Under the pieces are notes generated by a model. It was not told where the DNA came from, searched no databases, and saw only the letters and a list, made by a program, of their open reading frames with translations. Positions 26,670 through 35,820 of a stretch of DNA of 64,000 nt are shown one piece after another. The DNA is from Halorubrum lacusprofundi ATCC 49239 (lineage in GTDB: Archaea > Halobacteriota > Halobacteria > Halobacteriales > Haloferacaceae), in contig NC_012028.1 in assembly GCF_000022205.1 (NCBI RefSeq), forward strand, positions 434,001 to 498,000, read 5' to 3'. How positions within the stretch are numbered: position 1 is the stretch's first letter; each line of letters starts with the position of its first letter. The position numbers and the translations under genes were made by a program.

Positions 26670-26987
26670 ATGAACTACAATATCGACGCTAACACCGAAC
26701 TGATCGAAAAAGGCTCACACCACTCGGAGTCAGATCTTGCTCGCAAAGTCGATCAACTGGCAGAAAAGATATTCGCCGAAGAGTATGTTGGGTTCAGAGT
26801 GGGGTCTGTGATCAAACACTTCCTCGAAAAAGCTCAACAGAAAGATATGTCGCTCACTGTCTTGGATCTGTATCATTGTCTGTCTGAAAATGAGGATGCG
26901 AAAGTCGAACTTCCAGCTGAGACAAACATAGATCGGAAACACATCGACCCGGTGCTTCGTAGGTTAGTGCCTGTAATCGGAAACTGA
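26670..26987 (+). CDS. uncharacterised 105-aa protein
   Basis: I choose ATG 26670 (MNYNIDANTELIEKGSHHSE), but a GTG 12 nt upstream is possible and is better spaced from the AAAATATT box at about 26623-26632. The protein is helical and charged, with KVDQLAEKIFAEEYVGFRVG and IDRKHIDPVLRRLVPVIGN. It is divergent from the Orc1/Cdc6 gene and convergent with the type IIG gene, ending 13 bp from its stop. No family recognised. Confidence 0.5.
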   Translation: MNYNIDANTELIEKGSHHSESDLARKVDQLAEKIFAEEYVGFRVGSVIKHFLEKAQQKDMSLTVLDLYHCLSENEDAKVELPAETNIDRKHIDPVLRRLVPVIGN

Positions 26988-26999
26988 ACACTACTGAAT

Positions 27000-29900
27000 T
27001 TACTGCGTCGACTCTTGGACCTGTTCGACCTCTACCTCGGCCAACTGCTCGTACTTCTCAAGCACCAGCTGGAAGTAGTCTTCATCCATGAGCCGGGGGC
27101 TCTGTACTCGGTGGAAGTCACCCAGTACGAAGGCCGTCTGCTCGTGATTGAGGCCATAGGCGTGGAAGGCCGCTGCATCGAGTTCAGCCTGTACCCGTCG
27201 ACGCTCGGTAACGTCGACAACGGGCTCGATCCCGTCCAGTCGATCTCGCATTTCTGCAAATTCGTCTCCATAGCAGTTGAGCCGAGCAGATCGTCGCCAA
27301 ATGTACTCAAACCATTCATCACCTTTGGTGAGTCGGGGTGCTTGTGACTCCTTCAATTTATAGAATACAACAGTCGAATCTATTTTAGTCCTCATCAGAA
27401 AGTCGAACGGAAGACTGTTTAGTAATCCAGTGGCGACAAACAGTTCTTCATCGCTATAAATGCGTTTGTAGGCACTGTGTAGCGTGTCTTCAGAGAGGTC
27501 CTTCTCGCTCGGTTCAATACTGTAAGGACGTAGTTGTGGGGCTTTGTCGTGACAGACGACACCTTTCGGAATGACAGTCGAAATCATGGTTCGTTCGTCC
27601 GTCGACCTCGCAATATCTCGGTATACGATACGGTACTCTGTACAGTCAAGAAGAACGTCCTCGTCAGAGAGTTCTTTGCTTCGTCGTTTTTCAAGCAGGT
27701 CGTTTACAAACCCAACTTGCGAACCAGTGCCGTCGAAGGCATCATACACCGCACGTTTCAGTTTCCGCAAATTCTTTCCACGTATTCGTTTCTTCGCGCT
27801 TAGTTCAGGATCTTTGTCTTCATCTACACTCCAGAATTTCGGTGACTCAACACCGAAATAGGCGTCACTATATGCAAATTGGAATATATTACTTCCTCCG
27901 AGAACAGGATAATCGCCTTCCTCCTCATCCTCTACAAACCGGTCGACATCGTTACCTCGATCCAACTCTCTGTAAGGTTCTACGTACCACGATGACCCAA
28001 TTTCCTCTGAAATTGGTGGGTGTTGCAGGATTGTGTCGAGAACGTCAACTTCTTGCTGGGACTGAAGATATGGGAATATCGCGGCTTCTGGGGAATAATT
28101 GCGTAGAACACGCCGGGAGAGCGACAGGGCTTGATCCTCAAAATTCTGAAGTATATCTACATCAGTCTGTTTGAAGATCCCTCTTACATCGGTTGTTTCC
28201 CCTTGATTCTCAAAAGTCACCACTCCAAAATTGTATCTATTATCAATATCAGAGAATATTCCATTATTCTCAAACGTGACTAGCGAATCGATGCTCGTTT
28301 CATCAAGAAGGTGTAGTCGGAGATCCTTGGTCGACAGGCCATTAAAAATCGCACCTGGAAGAATTTGTGCGAGATACCCGTCGTCTCTTGCTATCTGAAA
28401 AACACGCTCCAAAAACAGTGCAGAAAGATCGCTCTCAGTTGCTGCCGTTCTTCCTGCTACCTTCGGTTGCTGGAGTTCATAGGAGTCACTATTTTTAAAG
28501 TAAGTAGCAAAGATTTCAGTTTCTCGTTTGTATTCCTCCCATCCTTCCGCGATCTCTGGATCAGTCAGTAATTCTTCTTGTCGTTCCTGTTTTTCATCCG
28601 GCATCAGCGTTCTGAACGCCGAATCAAACCGTGAGAAGTAGTCATCTCGACGTGGTGATAATCTATCCCACGGCGGATTTCCTACAATCACGTCGAAACC
28701 ACCATCAGAGTAGACTTCTGCGTACTCAAGCACCCAGTGGAATGGATCAAATGTTTCGACCTTTTCGGGCGTGATATCGTCGACACCTGCCGCCACGAAT
28801 TCGTCTTTCACATCATCGACCAGCTCATCTCTTGCATTTTCGAGTAGACGATTGGCCTCTTTTCGGTGTTGTTCGGCCTGCTCGCTCTCAATCGCCTCTT
28901 CGTAGGCTGTGATCTCGTCGATGATGTTCTCGTAGCGTGTCCTGACCGTATCCTCGTTGAAGCTATCGAGCGTGTAACCGTCGCCGTCTTCGGTCGTCTC
29001 TGGGAACCCCGTGTACCCGATCAGGCTGTTGCCCTGTCGGAGATTGAACGCGATGTTAGGTAGGGCCAACTCCTCTTGATCCATCGACTCTAGATCCTCT
29101 TGTTGCAGTTCAGCGATCACCGACAGCCAACACCGGAGCTTGGCGATCTCGACGGCCGGGCCGACGATGTCGACGCCGTATATGTTGTGCTGGACAGTCG
29201 TCTTCTTGAGTGCCTGTTCGTGCGGGTACGAATCGGTATGTGCCCACAACGCTCGTCGAACGCCGACGATCTCCTCCAACACTGAGGTTAGAAAGTGCCC
29301 ACTCCCACAGGCGGGGTCGACCACCCGAAAGTTGTCGACCTCACCGAGTAATGTGGTAATCAGGTCCATCGACGCCGGGAGCGATTCGATCAACTCGTAG
29401 ACGGTATCGTAGTTCTCCAACTCGGCTTCAGGCCATCCGCGTTCCTCAATTACCACCTGTTTGAGTCGGTCGAATAGAGCCGGTCGAACCGTTCGCTCTG
29501 CACTGAACCGGGTAATCTCCTTCGGCGTGTAGTAGGCTCCGAGTTCCTTGTTCTGGTCGGCGTTGTCTGCTGTAATGTAGTTGATCGTCTTCTCGAAGAC
29601 GTTACCCAGCACGCTCGGATCGAGGTCGGTCACTGATCCATCCGTGGAGAAGCTGTAGCTTTCAAGTAATTCAAGAATCGACCTGAGAATACTATTCCGA
29701 ACGTCAAAATCGGCCTCCTTGAACTGCTCACGGTCGTCACTGCCGTCGTGTTGTATCGACGGCCGGAACAACCCACCATTCAGGTACGGAATATCAGCGA
29801 ACAGCTCGATATCCTGTATCTGTGGCGAGCGTTTGTCCGGGCGTTTGTTGAGTACGTCGTAGAACAACGGCTGAATGAACTGCTGGTAGAGAGAATCCGT

Positions 29901-30896
29901 GTAAAGGCCGTCCTCATACGTGTCAAGGATGCTCTGTAGGAGGTCCGGACGGACAATTCCCTTGTCCTCAAGGAATTTGATGAAGATAAGCCGGTTCATC
30001 ATCTCGACCGAAAACAGCCGCGTGTCGTCGGCGGTTGCTCCCTCCGGTGCGATCACGCCGTCGTGGGTGAGCGATCTGGGCGTCTCCTCGGACTCGTTGA
30101 CAATCCCGAAGACGTACCGGATATAGTCGTCGTAAAACTCGTCGGTGATCTCCTCCTGTTTCTGCTTGATGACCTGCCGGGCCTCACCTGCAATCGACCG
30201 GAAGTTAGCAAACTCGAAGGTCCGTAGCAGCGTGTCAACTCGTTCAAGATCGGCATCGAAAACAGCCTCCTCGAGCGGCTCTCGCGGGCCAACTTGGTTC
30301 TCAAATAGAGCGACAAACACTGGCTGTAGATCGACCTCCTCAATGACGTTGTGGGTGTAGGAATCCGGGTCGTACCGAATGAACATCCAGCGAAGTCCGT
30401 CCGTGGCGAAGCCAAAGTCGGACTCAAACTCTCGCTGACTGAGCCAGCTGCGAACCTGTCCCGCACCGTGCTTTCGAGAATCGAGGTCTTTGTTGATCGG
30501 CTCGGCCTCGATCAATAGACGGGTAGAGTCGATATCGTCGTAGTCGCGTAGCGAGATCGTGTAGTCGGCCACCTCCGTCCGGCCACCTGAGAGGCCACCC
30601 GCCTCCGTGTCGTAGTCGTAGCCGAGTTTGTCCAACAGCGGCTCGATGACGGCACTTTGAGTGAACGGTTCCGGTTGTAACCCGTCACGGGTCATGCTAC
30701 TTTTCAAGACGTAAGAGCCGCCACCGCCGCTCCGTAGCATCCGCTCTACCGTCTCGTCCTTCTTCATCTTCTTACGGAGCGTCGACACGGCGTCGTCGAT
30801 GATCTGTAGAAGATCCGCCCGTGCGTGATCGTCGACGGTCGTCTCGAATGCCTGCTCGACAAATTCGGTGGCTGAGGTGGCTGATTGAGGGGGCAT
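27000..30896 (-). CDS. type IIG-like restriction-modification protein (Eco57I-type adenine methyltransferase)
   Basis: This 1298-aa single-chain enzyme has an N-terminal PD-(D/E)XK-like region (TEVADYTISLRDYDDIDSTR, then LLIEAEPINKDL near residue 130). The usual E-x-K reads EAE, so nuclease activity may be lost or altered. Methyltransferase motif I is VVDPACGSGHFLTSVLEEIV near 525. The gene also has IYGVDIVGPAVEIAKLRCWL and motif IV DVIVGNPPWDRLSPRRDDYF near 740, where NPPW marks an N6-adenine enzyme. The C-terminal 400 residues form the probable target-recognition part. It stands alone, with its own promoter region. It differs from PglX by the N-terminal nuclease-like region, although PglX is the main alternative. 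Confidence 0.8.
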   Translation of the reverse strand: MPPQSATSATEFVEQAFETTVDDHARADLLQIIDDAVSTLRKKMKKDETVERMLRSGGGGSYVLKSSMTRDGLQPEPFTQSAVIEPLLDKLGYDYDTEAGGLSGGRTEVADYTISLRDYDDIDSTRLLIEAEPINKDLDSRKHGAGQVRSWLSQREFESDFGFATDGLRWMFIRYDPDSYTHNVIEEVDLQPVFVALFENQVGPREPLEEAVFDADLERVDTLLRTFEFANFRSIAGEARQVIKQKQEEITDEFYDDYIRYVFGIVNESEETPRSLTHDGVIAPEGATADDTRLFSVEMMNRLIFIKFLEDKGIVRPDLLQSILDTYEDGLYTDSLYQQFIQPLFYDVLNKRPDKRSPQIQDIELFADIPYLNGGLFRPSIQHDGSDDREQFKEADFDVRNSILRSILELLESYSFSTDGSVTDLDPSVLGNVFEKTINYITADNADQNKELGAYYTPKEITRFSAERTVRPALFDRLKQVVIEERGWPEAELENYDTVYELIESLPASMDLITTLLGEVDNFRVVDPACGSGHFLTSVLEEIVGVRRALWAHTDSYPHEQALKKTTVQHNIYGVDIVGPAVEIAKLRCWLSVIAELQQEDLESMDQEELALPNIAFNLRQGNSLIGYTGFPETTEDGDGYTLDSFNEDTVRTRYENIIDEITAYEEAIESEQAEQHRKEANRLLENARDELVDDVKDEFVAAGVDDITPEKVETFDPFHWVLEYAEVYSDGGFDVIVGNPPWDRLSPRRDDYFSRFDSAFRTLMPDEKQERQEELLTDPEIAEGWEEYKRETEIFATYFKNSDSYELQQPKVAGRTAATESDLSALFLERVFQIARDDGYLAQILPGAIFNGLSTKDLRLHLLDETSIDSLVTFENNGIFSDIDNRYNFGVVTFENQGETTDVRGIFKQTDVDILQNFEDQALSLSRRVLRNYSPEAAIFPYLQSQQEVDVLDTILQHPPISEEIGSSWYVEPYRELDRGNDVDRFVEDEEEGDYPVLGGSNIFQFAYSDAYFGVESPKFWSVDEDKDPELSAKKRIRGKNLRKLKRAVYDAFDGTGSQVGFVNDLLEKRRSKELSDEDVLLDCTEYRIVYRDIARSTDERTMISTVIPKGVVCHDKAPQLRPYSIEPSEKDLSEDTLHSAYKRIYSDEELFVATGLLNSLPFDFLMRTKIDSTVVFYKLKESQAPRLTKGDEWFEYIWRRSARLNCYGDEFAEMRDRLDGIEPVVDVTERRRVQAELDAAAFHAYGLNHEQTAFVLGDFHRVQSPRLMDEDYFQLVLEKYEQLAEVEVEQVQESTQ

Positions 30897-31198
30897 ATAT
30901 GTGGTGAGTGTTCGGTAACTACTCTACGGAAACCCGCGTTTGCTGATAAGTTCTTGGATAGACCTAACACAGACTGTGAAAAATCGTAATACGTGAGTGG
31001 TTACGCTGGTCGACTCGGCTGTCTGTAGGATACAGTGTCGACCAAGCTACCGGGGGCAGGGCAGATCCGATGCTAGGAGGATATTCTAATCACAGAAAAC
31101 TCCGAAATGAGGTCGTGAACGGTTCGTGTCATTCGTAGCTTGACAAACTACACCAGCTCCGAAATGCGAGAATTATTCCCTGATTCGGATTAGAACGA
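30897..31198. other. intergenic region
   Basis: No credible gene is seen in these 302 bp. Two copies of CTCCGAAATG occur (near 31100 and 31158). The upstream region of the type IIG gene should hold its promoter, but I see no strong TATA box. Confidence 0.4.
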
Positions 31199-31933
31199 CT
31201 ATTTCTGGATCACTCGAATCTGATCAAACAGCTTCCAAATATATCTACCAAGTTTGGTTGACCAGTCTGGATTCATCGGGGTAGGATTGATAACATCTAT
31301 TCCTTCATGAGATACTAACCGCTCGCCCACGCCCCAGTGATGACCTTCTCCTAATACAATACAAGCAGAGTCCACATCCTCGGTATGAGATTGTATTGTA
31401 CCCGCCATTGCGTCCTCTCGCCGAGTGTTCACAAAATACAGCATTATTATGAACAACACAAGGGTAGTCATGAGGAGTACCAGAGTGGAAATATAGATCG
31501 TGCCCAAAAGCGAATAGTATCTTGACGCGAATAGTGGGACTGCAACGAGTGGACCCCAGTTGAGGAATGCCCACTGCAACGGGTTCTCGTAGATAGGGAG
31601 TGCAGGATGTACTAGGTCGATCTCTTGAATCTCTGCCCCATGTTCGTTTTTAATCCGTTGCATGATGTCCTTATCACGCCCTTTCGATCCTCCACTGACT
31701 ATTGAGAGAATTAACCCACCAATAGGGTAAGCTACAAGCACCAGAAACGCGGCTCCAAGTGAGATCAATGGCGCTCGTGGAAACAGGTGGGCGATTTCCC
31801 GTATTTGTTCAGTCAGTGTCGCTTCGCCAGCTTCACCGAAGACAACACCCGGCGATTCAAGATGTTGGTTGATAGCGTTAACACGCCCGCTAACCTCGTC
31901 GATGTGCGTTCCAGAGGAGATGAATACCTCCAT
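31199..31933 (-). CDS. TIKI/TraB-like membrane protein
   Basis: The 244-aa protein starts MEVFISSGTHIDEVSGRVNA and later has VDSACIVLGEGHHWGVGERL. The paired G-x-x-H motifs (SGTH near residue 8 and GEGH near 196), an early glutamate (VFGEAGEATL) and a preceding RREDAMAG segment follow the pattern of the TIKI/TraB/GumN superfamily, some members of which are metal-dependent proteases. Unusually, two or three membrane helices (APLISLGAAFLVLVAYPIGG and YISTLVLLMTTLVLFIIMLY) lie between the motifs. The match is by eye and moderate. Function here is unknown. Confidence 0.5.
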   Translation of the reverse strand: MEVFISSGTHIDEVSGRVNAINQHLESPGVVFGEAGEATLTEQIREIAHLFPRAPLISLGAAFLVLVAYPIGGLILSIVSGGSKGRDKDIMQRIKNEHGAEIQEIDLVHPALPIYENPLQWAFLNWGPLVAVPLFASRYYSLLGTIYISTLVLLMTTLVLFIIMLYFVNTRREDAMAGTIQSHTEDVDSACIVLGEGHHWGVGERLVSHEGIDVINPTPMNPDWSTKLGRYIWKLFDQIRVIQK

Positions 31934-31995
31934 TTATCGGATTAAATACTGAGCTAAAATAAAATTGTACCGGCAGTCCAGATTCTATATCATAA

Positions 31996-32652
31996 GAAAT
32001 CTGGTGGTTAGTAGAAATCTATCTCCCGAACTTCTGTCAATCACAGGTCGAGGCCGGAGGGTATCTTCAGGCTCAGTATCTGAAGACGGTCGACGAACCA
32101 ACGACGATCGACGCAGCACTGCGTTCGGGGCTCGATACTCTTGAAAGCGATATCGAGGAGTGGGTTCAGGTATTGCACGATGAGGAAGAAGATCGATTAT
32201 TCAGGTACCCTGGAATTGAGCCGTTCTTTGAGAGACGGTCTGTCGCTGAGAACGCCCCCAGTCTTGAGCTTCTCTCTCGGGGCCTTGGGCAGACCTACGA
32301 GAACATCCGCTTTGATCCCATTGCAGTCGAGGGCTACGAGCCGACCTATCCTGCGACCACGCTCTGTCGGACCATGCTTGCGCTTGTTCGACTGTCGGCG
32401 TGTGACGAACTCGGGGGACTGATCGAAGACGGAGAGGATCTCTTTCCTAAAGACGGAGCTACAGTCGACGCGGCACGGGAGGAAGCAATAGACTCGGTGT
32501 CGAAGCTTTCTGCGGCTGACAATCCACTCCAGCGGTGGCTTGCGACCCAGATTCTTCCTCTCTTCGAAGAACCAGATAAGATTCTGTCGCAGAGTCACCG
32601 ACAACACGAGAGATTACACGAGCCTACACCGAGTATCGCTGGATCTCGGTGA
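31996..32652 (+). pseudogene. degraded open frame without a native start
   Basis: The frame is open from after a TAA at 31993 to TGA 32652. From about 32044 it looks coding (VEAGGYLQAQYLKTVDEPTT, later GYEPTYPATTLCRTMLALVR), but the first ATG is only at 32173. Composition changes abruptly at about 32040, where AT-rich DNA gives way to GC-rich codons, suggesting a junction. It is probably the C-terminal part of a truncated gene. No family recognised, and transposase origin is possible. Confidence 0.35.
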
Positions 32653-32743
32653 TTGCCAGCGAAAGTGAGTCAGTGGCGTCGACGGCGGCCGAAGCGCTCG
32701 CTTATTGAAAAGATCTGTCGTCGACGGAGTCAGGAGACGTTTG

Positions 32744-32789
32744 CAAGATCAAAGATCTTGTGTGCCAACCAGAAGTCTATGACTTCTGG
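32744..32789. repeat. two adjacent perfect hairpins with 3-nt loops
   Basis: CAAGATC-AAA-GATCTTG (32744-32760) and CCAGAAGTC-TAT-GACTTCTGG (32769-32789) are perfect inverted repeats 8 nt apart. Such short paired hairpins occur at ends of IS200/IS605-type elements or as terminators. No intact element surrounds them. The rest of 32653-32904 shows no clear gene. Confidence 0.5.
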
Positions 32790-32904
32790 TGACGCTGATC
32801 GAGTCCCTCCAACTCCCCGCTTGACTGTCGCCTGAGAAAACGTATTTACGGGGGTCGACACCGCGCCGACATCTACAGAGACCGATCCGCCGATTCGTTC
32901 CTAC

Positions 32905-32941
32905 TTTAGAAACTAGTTTAGAGTTTAGAAATATTTATATA
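32905..32941 (+). promoter_or_regulatory. TTTAGA repeats, AAACTAGTTT palindrome and TATA box
   Basis: TTTAGA occurs three times (32905, 32917, 32924), AAACTAGTTT is a perfect palindrome at 32910-32919, and AAATATTTATATA follows at 32929-32941. A TATA box with upstream repeated hexamers looks like a regulated promoter for the transporter-cyclase genes. Transcription would start about 25 nt downstream, near the leader ORF ATG at 32965. Confidence 0.45.
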
Positions 32942-32964
32942 TCATATTGCACTAACCTCGGGTA

Positions 32965-33105
32965 ATGACATTGGAGAAACAAATAATAAATGGCAATTAT
33001 CTTCGTACTGTGAGTGGCTTCGGACGACAGCTTTCCCGTCGACTGAGTTCCCGCCACAGGGAGGTCGGTCGAAAGAGGCGGTGGAAACAGGCGGTGGCCC
33101 GCTGA
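32965..33105 (+). CDS. possible 46-aa leader ORF coupled to the RND transporter
   Basis: ATG 32965 encodes MTLEKQIINGNYLRTVSGFG followed by an Arg-rich tail and stops in the TGATG that overlaps the transporter ATG. The start is about 25-30 nt after a TATA box, as for a leaderless message. The basic composition is atypical for haloarchaea, so it may be only an untranslated leader. Confidence 0.25.
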   Translation: MTLEKQIINGNYLRTVSGFGRQLSRRLSSRHREVGRKRRWKQAVAR

Positions 33106-35729
33106 TGGATCTGTTCGACCGTCTCGGAGAGGCGATCACCAATAACAGCCGGGCGATCATCGTGGTGATGCTGTTGCTCACGGCTGGACTGGCTCCCGGA
33201 CTCGGATACATTCAGGAGCAGGGGGCTCTCAGCGGCCTCTCGGAGGATACGGCGGCCGCAGAAGCCAACGCGGAGATCCAAGAGCGGTTCAGCGATAACG
33301 ACCTCAACACCACCTCGACTGCGATCGTCATTCGGAACGATGACGAGAACCTGCTGTCACGGGAAGCGCTGTTACGGAGCCTCAGATATCAGCAGACCCT
33401 CTATGAAAACGAGAGCATCAACACGACGCTCGTCGACGACGAGCCGACGTTCGGGATCGCCAACATCGTCGCCCAGGCCTCGATCGCGGCCGACCGGCGC
33501 GGAACGGTCGACGAGCCGATGATCTCCGGCTGGAACGAGGAGTCGGGCGTCGTCGAGACGAGCCCGACGGCCGATGACTGGTCGACGCCGACGCTCGACG
33601 AGCAGATCGACGAGCTGGAGTCGATGGACCGGTGGGAAGTCGAGGCCGTCCTCGAAGACGTTCTCGATCCCGACAGCGATTCGGCGGCGACGCAGGCGGC
33701 CTACCAGTTGCTCCCCGAAGACTACTCGCCCGGCTCGCTGTCGACCGACAGCCGGATGCTGCTGCTTACACAGGAGACCGAGACCCAGATCAGCGCCGCC
33801 GCCGAGATCTCGACCGAGGTCTCGAATGCGCAGGGGGATGCACGCGCGATCGCCTACGATCAGGAAACCGACCACTACGATGTCTACGGCACGGGCCTCG
33901 TGAACTACGAACAGAGCTTCGTCATTCAGGACAGCTTCAGCATTCTCGGCCCGCTCGTGTTGCTGTTCGTGGTGGTGGCGCTGTCGCTGGCCTACCGTGA
34001 TATCGCCGACGTCGCCCTCGGGTTGGTCGGTGTCGTGGTCACGCTGCTCTGGACGCTCGGCGCGATGGGCTGGCTCGGAATCAACTTCAACCCGGTGATG
34101 ATCGCCGCCCCGATCATCCTGATCGGCCTCTCGGTCGACTTCGCCCTTCACGTCACCATGCGCTACCGCGAGGAGCGACAGGCCTCGGAGGGTGGCGTTC
34201 GGCAGGCGATGTCGACCGCGCTGACCGACCTCGGACCGGCGCTCGGCCTGATCACCATGACCACGGCGATCGGGTTCCTGTCGAACTACACGAGCCCGCT
34301 GTTGGATCTCCGGGATTTCGGTGTCGTCACCGCGATTGGGATCGTCTCGACGCTGCTCGTCTTCGGCATTTTGATCCCCGCGCTTAAGCTCGAACTCACA
34401 TCGGTACTCGCGGGCTTAGGCTGGGACCGAACGCCCTCGCTTCCGGGCTCTCGAGGAGCCACCCAGCGCCTGCTCCACGGCGGGTCGACGCTCGCCTCGC
34501 GGATGCCGGTCGCCCTGCTGGTTGCGGTGCTGTTGCTGACCGGCGGGGCCGCATACGCCGCGACCGACGTCGGGCTGTCGGCCGATCAGGAGCTGTTTAT
34601 GGGTGACAACCCACCCGAGGTGACCGAGAACCTGCCGGAGTCGATCCAACCCGGCGAGTACTCGCTGAAATCCGACCGCGCGGACATCTACGCTGACTTC
34701 CAGCCGCCGTACAGACAGGGGTTCATTTTGGTCACTGGTGACGTCGCCACGCCGGGGGCGCTCGACGGGGTCGACGACGCAAGAGACGAGATCAACGACT
34801 CGGATGCGGTCTACGAGTCGGCGACCGACGAGCCGGCGATCGTCACTCCGTTGTCGGAGATGCGGGCGGTCGCCCGGACGGACCAGTCGTTCAATGAGAC
34901 CTTCGAGCGGTCGGATACGACCAACGACGGGATTCCGAACCGGAATGTCGAGGAAGTGTACGATGCGTTCTACCGGGCCGACGAGGATCGGGCGAGCCGC
35001 GTCCTCGACCGGAATGACGAGGGCAACTACACCGCGATGAGTATTCAGATCGGCACCGACGGCAATGCGGATCGGAGCGCGGCGACGACGGCCGTCGACG
35101 ATGGGGTCGCGGCGTTTGACGGCGAACTCGATGCGGTCGGAACCGGGAGCTTCGTCGTCGAGGAACAACTCAACACGCGGCTGTCGGCGACGCTGATCCA
35201 AAGTCTGGTCGTGACGATTCTCGCCGTCCTGGTGATTCTTACCGGCGCGTTCTGGCTCAAGGAACGCCGCCCGACGCTCGGTCCGACGACGCTCGTGCCT
35301 GTCCTTCTGAGCGCCATCTGGCTGTTCGGAACGATGGCACTCCTCGACATCCCGATCAGCATCATCACCGCGATGGTGGGCAGTATTACGGTCGGGATCG
35401 GCGTCGACTACAGCATTCACGTCAGCGAGCGCTACTGGCACGAACGAAAGCACGGACGGAGCATAGAGGAGGCGCTGCGGCGGACCATCGCCGGCACCGG
35501 CAGCGCGTTGATGAGCAGTGCGGTCACGACGGCCGTCGGCTTCGGCGTGCTGGCGTTCGCACTGTTGCCCTCGCTTCGGCACTTCGGGTTCGTCCTCGCG
35601 GTGGGTGTCGTCTACTCGTTCGTGACGGCGGTCTACGTCCACCCGAGCCTGCTTGTGGTCTGGGAACGCTACGTGCTCGGTTCGGAGACCGTCGTTCGTC
35701 TCGCCGAACCCCTGGAGGGAGATCAATGA
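33105..35729 (+). CDS. RND/MMPL-superfamily transporter (HpnN-like by context)
   Basis: The start is ATG 33105 (MDLFDRLGEAITNNSRAIIV), giving 874 aa; a GTG 24 nt upstream is possible. Two halves each have a first helix, a large extracellular domain and a helix bundle. The first bundle includes ILGPLVLLFVVVALSLAYRD and NPVMIAAPIILIGLSVDFAL, the second TLIQSLVVTILAVLVILTGA and MVGSITVGIGVDYSIHVSER. The GLSVDFALH and GIGVDYSIH segments are the paired helix-4 motifs of MMPL/RND and sterol-sensing-type proteins. It should move hydrophobic compounds using the ion gradient. It is GC-rich and followed, after 91 bp, by a squalene-hopene-cyclase-like gene, which recalls the hopanoid transporter HpnN. 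That role is inference. Confidence 0.82.
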   Translation: MDLFDRLGEAITNNSRAIIVVMLLLTAGLAPGLGYIQEQGALSGLSEDTAAAEANAEIQERFSDNDLNTTSTAIVIRNDDENLLSREALLRSLRYQQTLYENESINTTLVDDEPTFGIANIVAQASIAADRRGTVDEPMISGWNEESGVVETSPTADDWSTPTLDEQIDELESMDRWEVEAVLEDVLDPDSDSAATQAAYQLLPEDYSPGSLSTDSRMLLLTQETETQISAAAEISTEVSNAQGDARAIAYDQETDHYDVYGTGLVNYEQSFVIQDSFSILGPLVLLFVVVALSLAYRDIADVALGLVGVVVTLLWTLGAMGWLGINFNPVMIAAPIILIGLSVDFALHVTMRYREERQASEGGVRQAMSTALTDLGPALGLITMTTAIGFLSNYTSPLLDLRDFGVVTAIGIVSTLLVFGILIPALKLELTSVLAGLGWDRTPSLPGSRGATQRLLHGGSTLASRMPVALLVAVLLLTGGAAYAATDVGLSADQELFMGDNPPEVTENLPESIQPGEYSLKSDRADIYADFQPPYRQGFILVTGDVATPGALDGVDDARDEINDSDAVYESATDEPAIVTPLSEMRAVARTDQSFNETFERSDTTNDGIPNRNVEEVYDAFYRADEDRASRVLDRNDEGNYTAMSIQIGTDGNADRSAATTAVDDGVAAFDGELDAVGTGSFVVEEQLNTRLSATLIQSLVVTILAVLVILTGAFWLKERRPTLGPTTLVPVLLSAIWLFGTMALLDIPISIITAMVGSITVGIGVDYSIHVSERYWHERKHGRSIEEALRRTIAGTGSALMSSAVTTAVGFGVLAFALLPSLRHFGFVLAVGVVYSFVTAVYVHPSLLVVWERYVLGSETVVRLAEPLEGDQ

Positions 35730-35820
35730 GTCATCCAAAACGTCAATCCGTCGCCGTCGACCGGGACAGCCAGCCGAAAACAACCCCTGTGTCGTGCGAC
35801 TGTACTGGAGGTGTCCGTGT

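Noticed and set aside
27000-30896. PglX of the BREX locus
   Set aside because: It is 19 kb away, on its own, and has a type IIG-like N-terminal nuclease region; the BREX operon continues beyond the window, where PglX is expected. It is not fully excluded.
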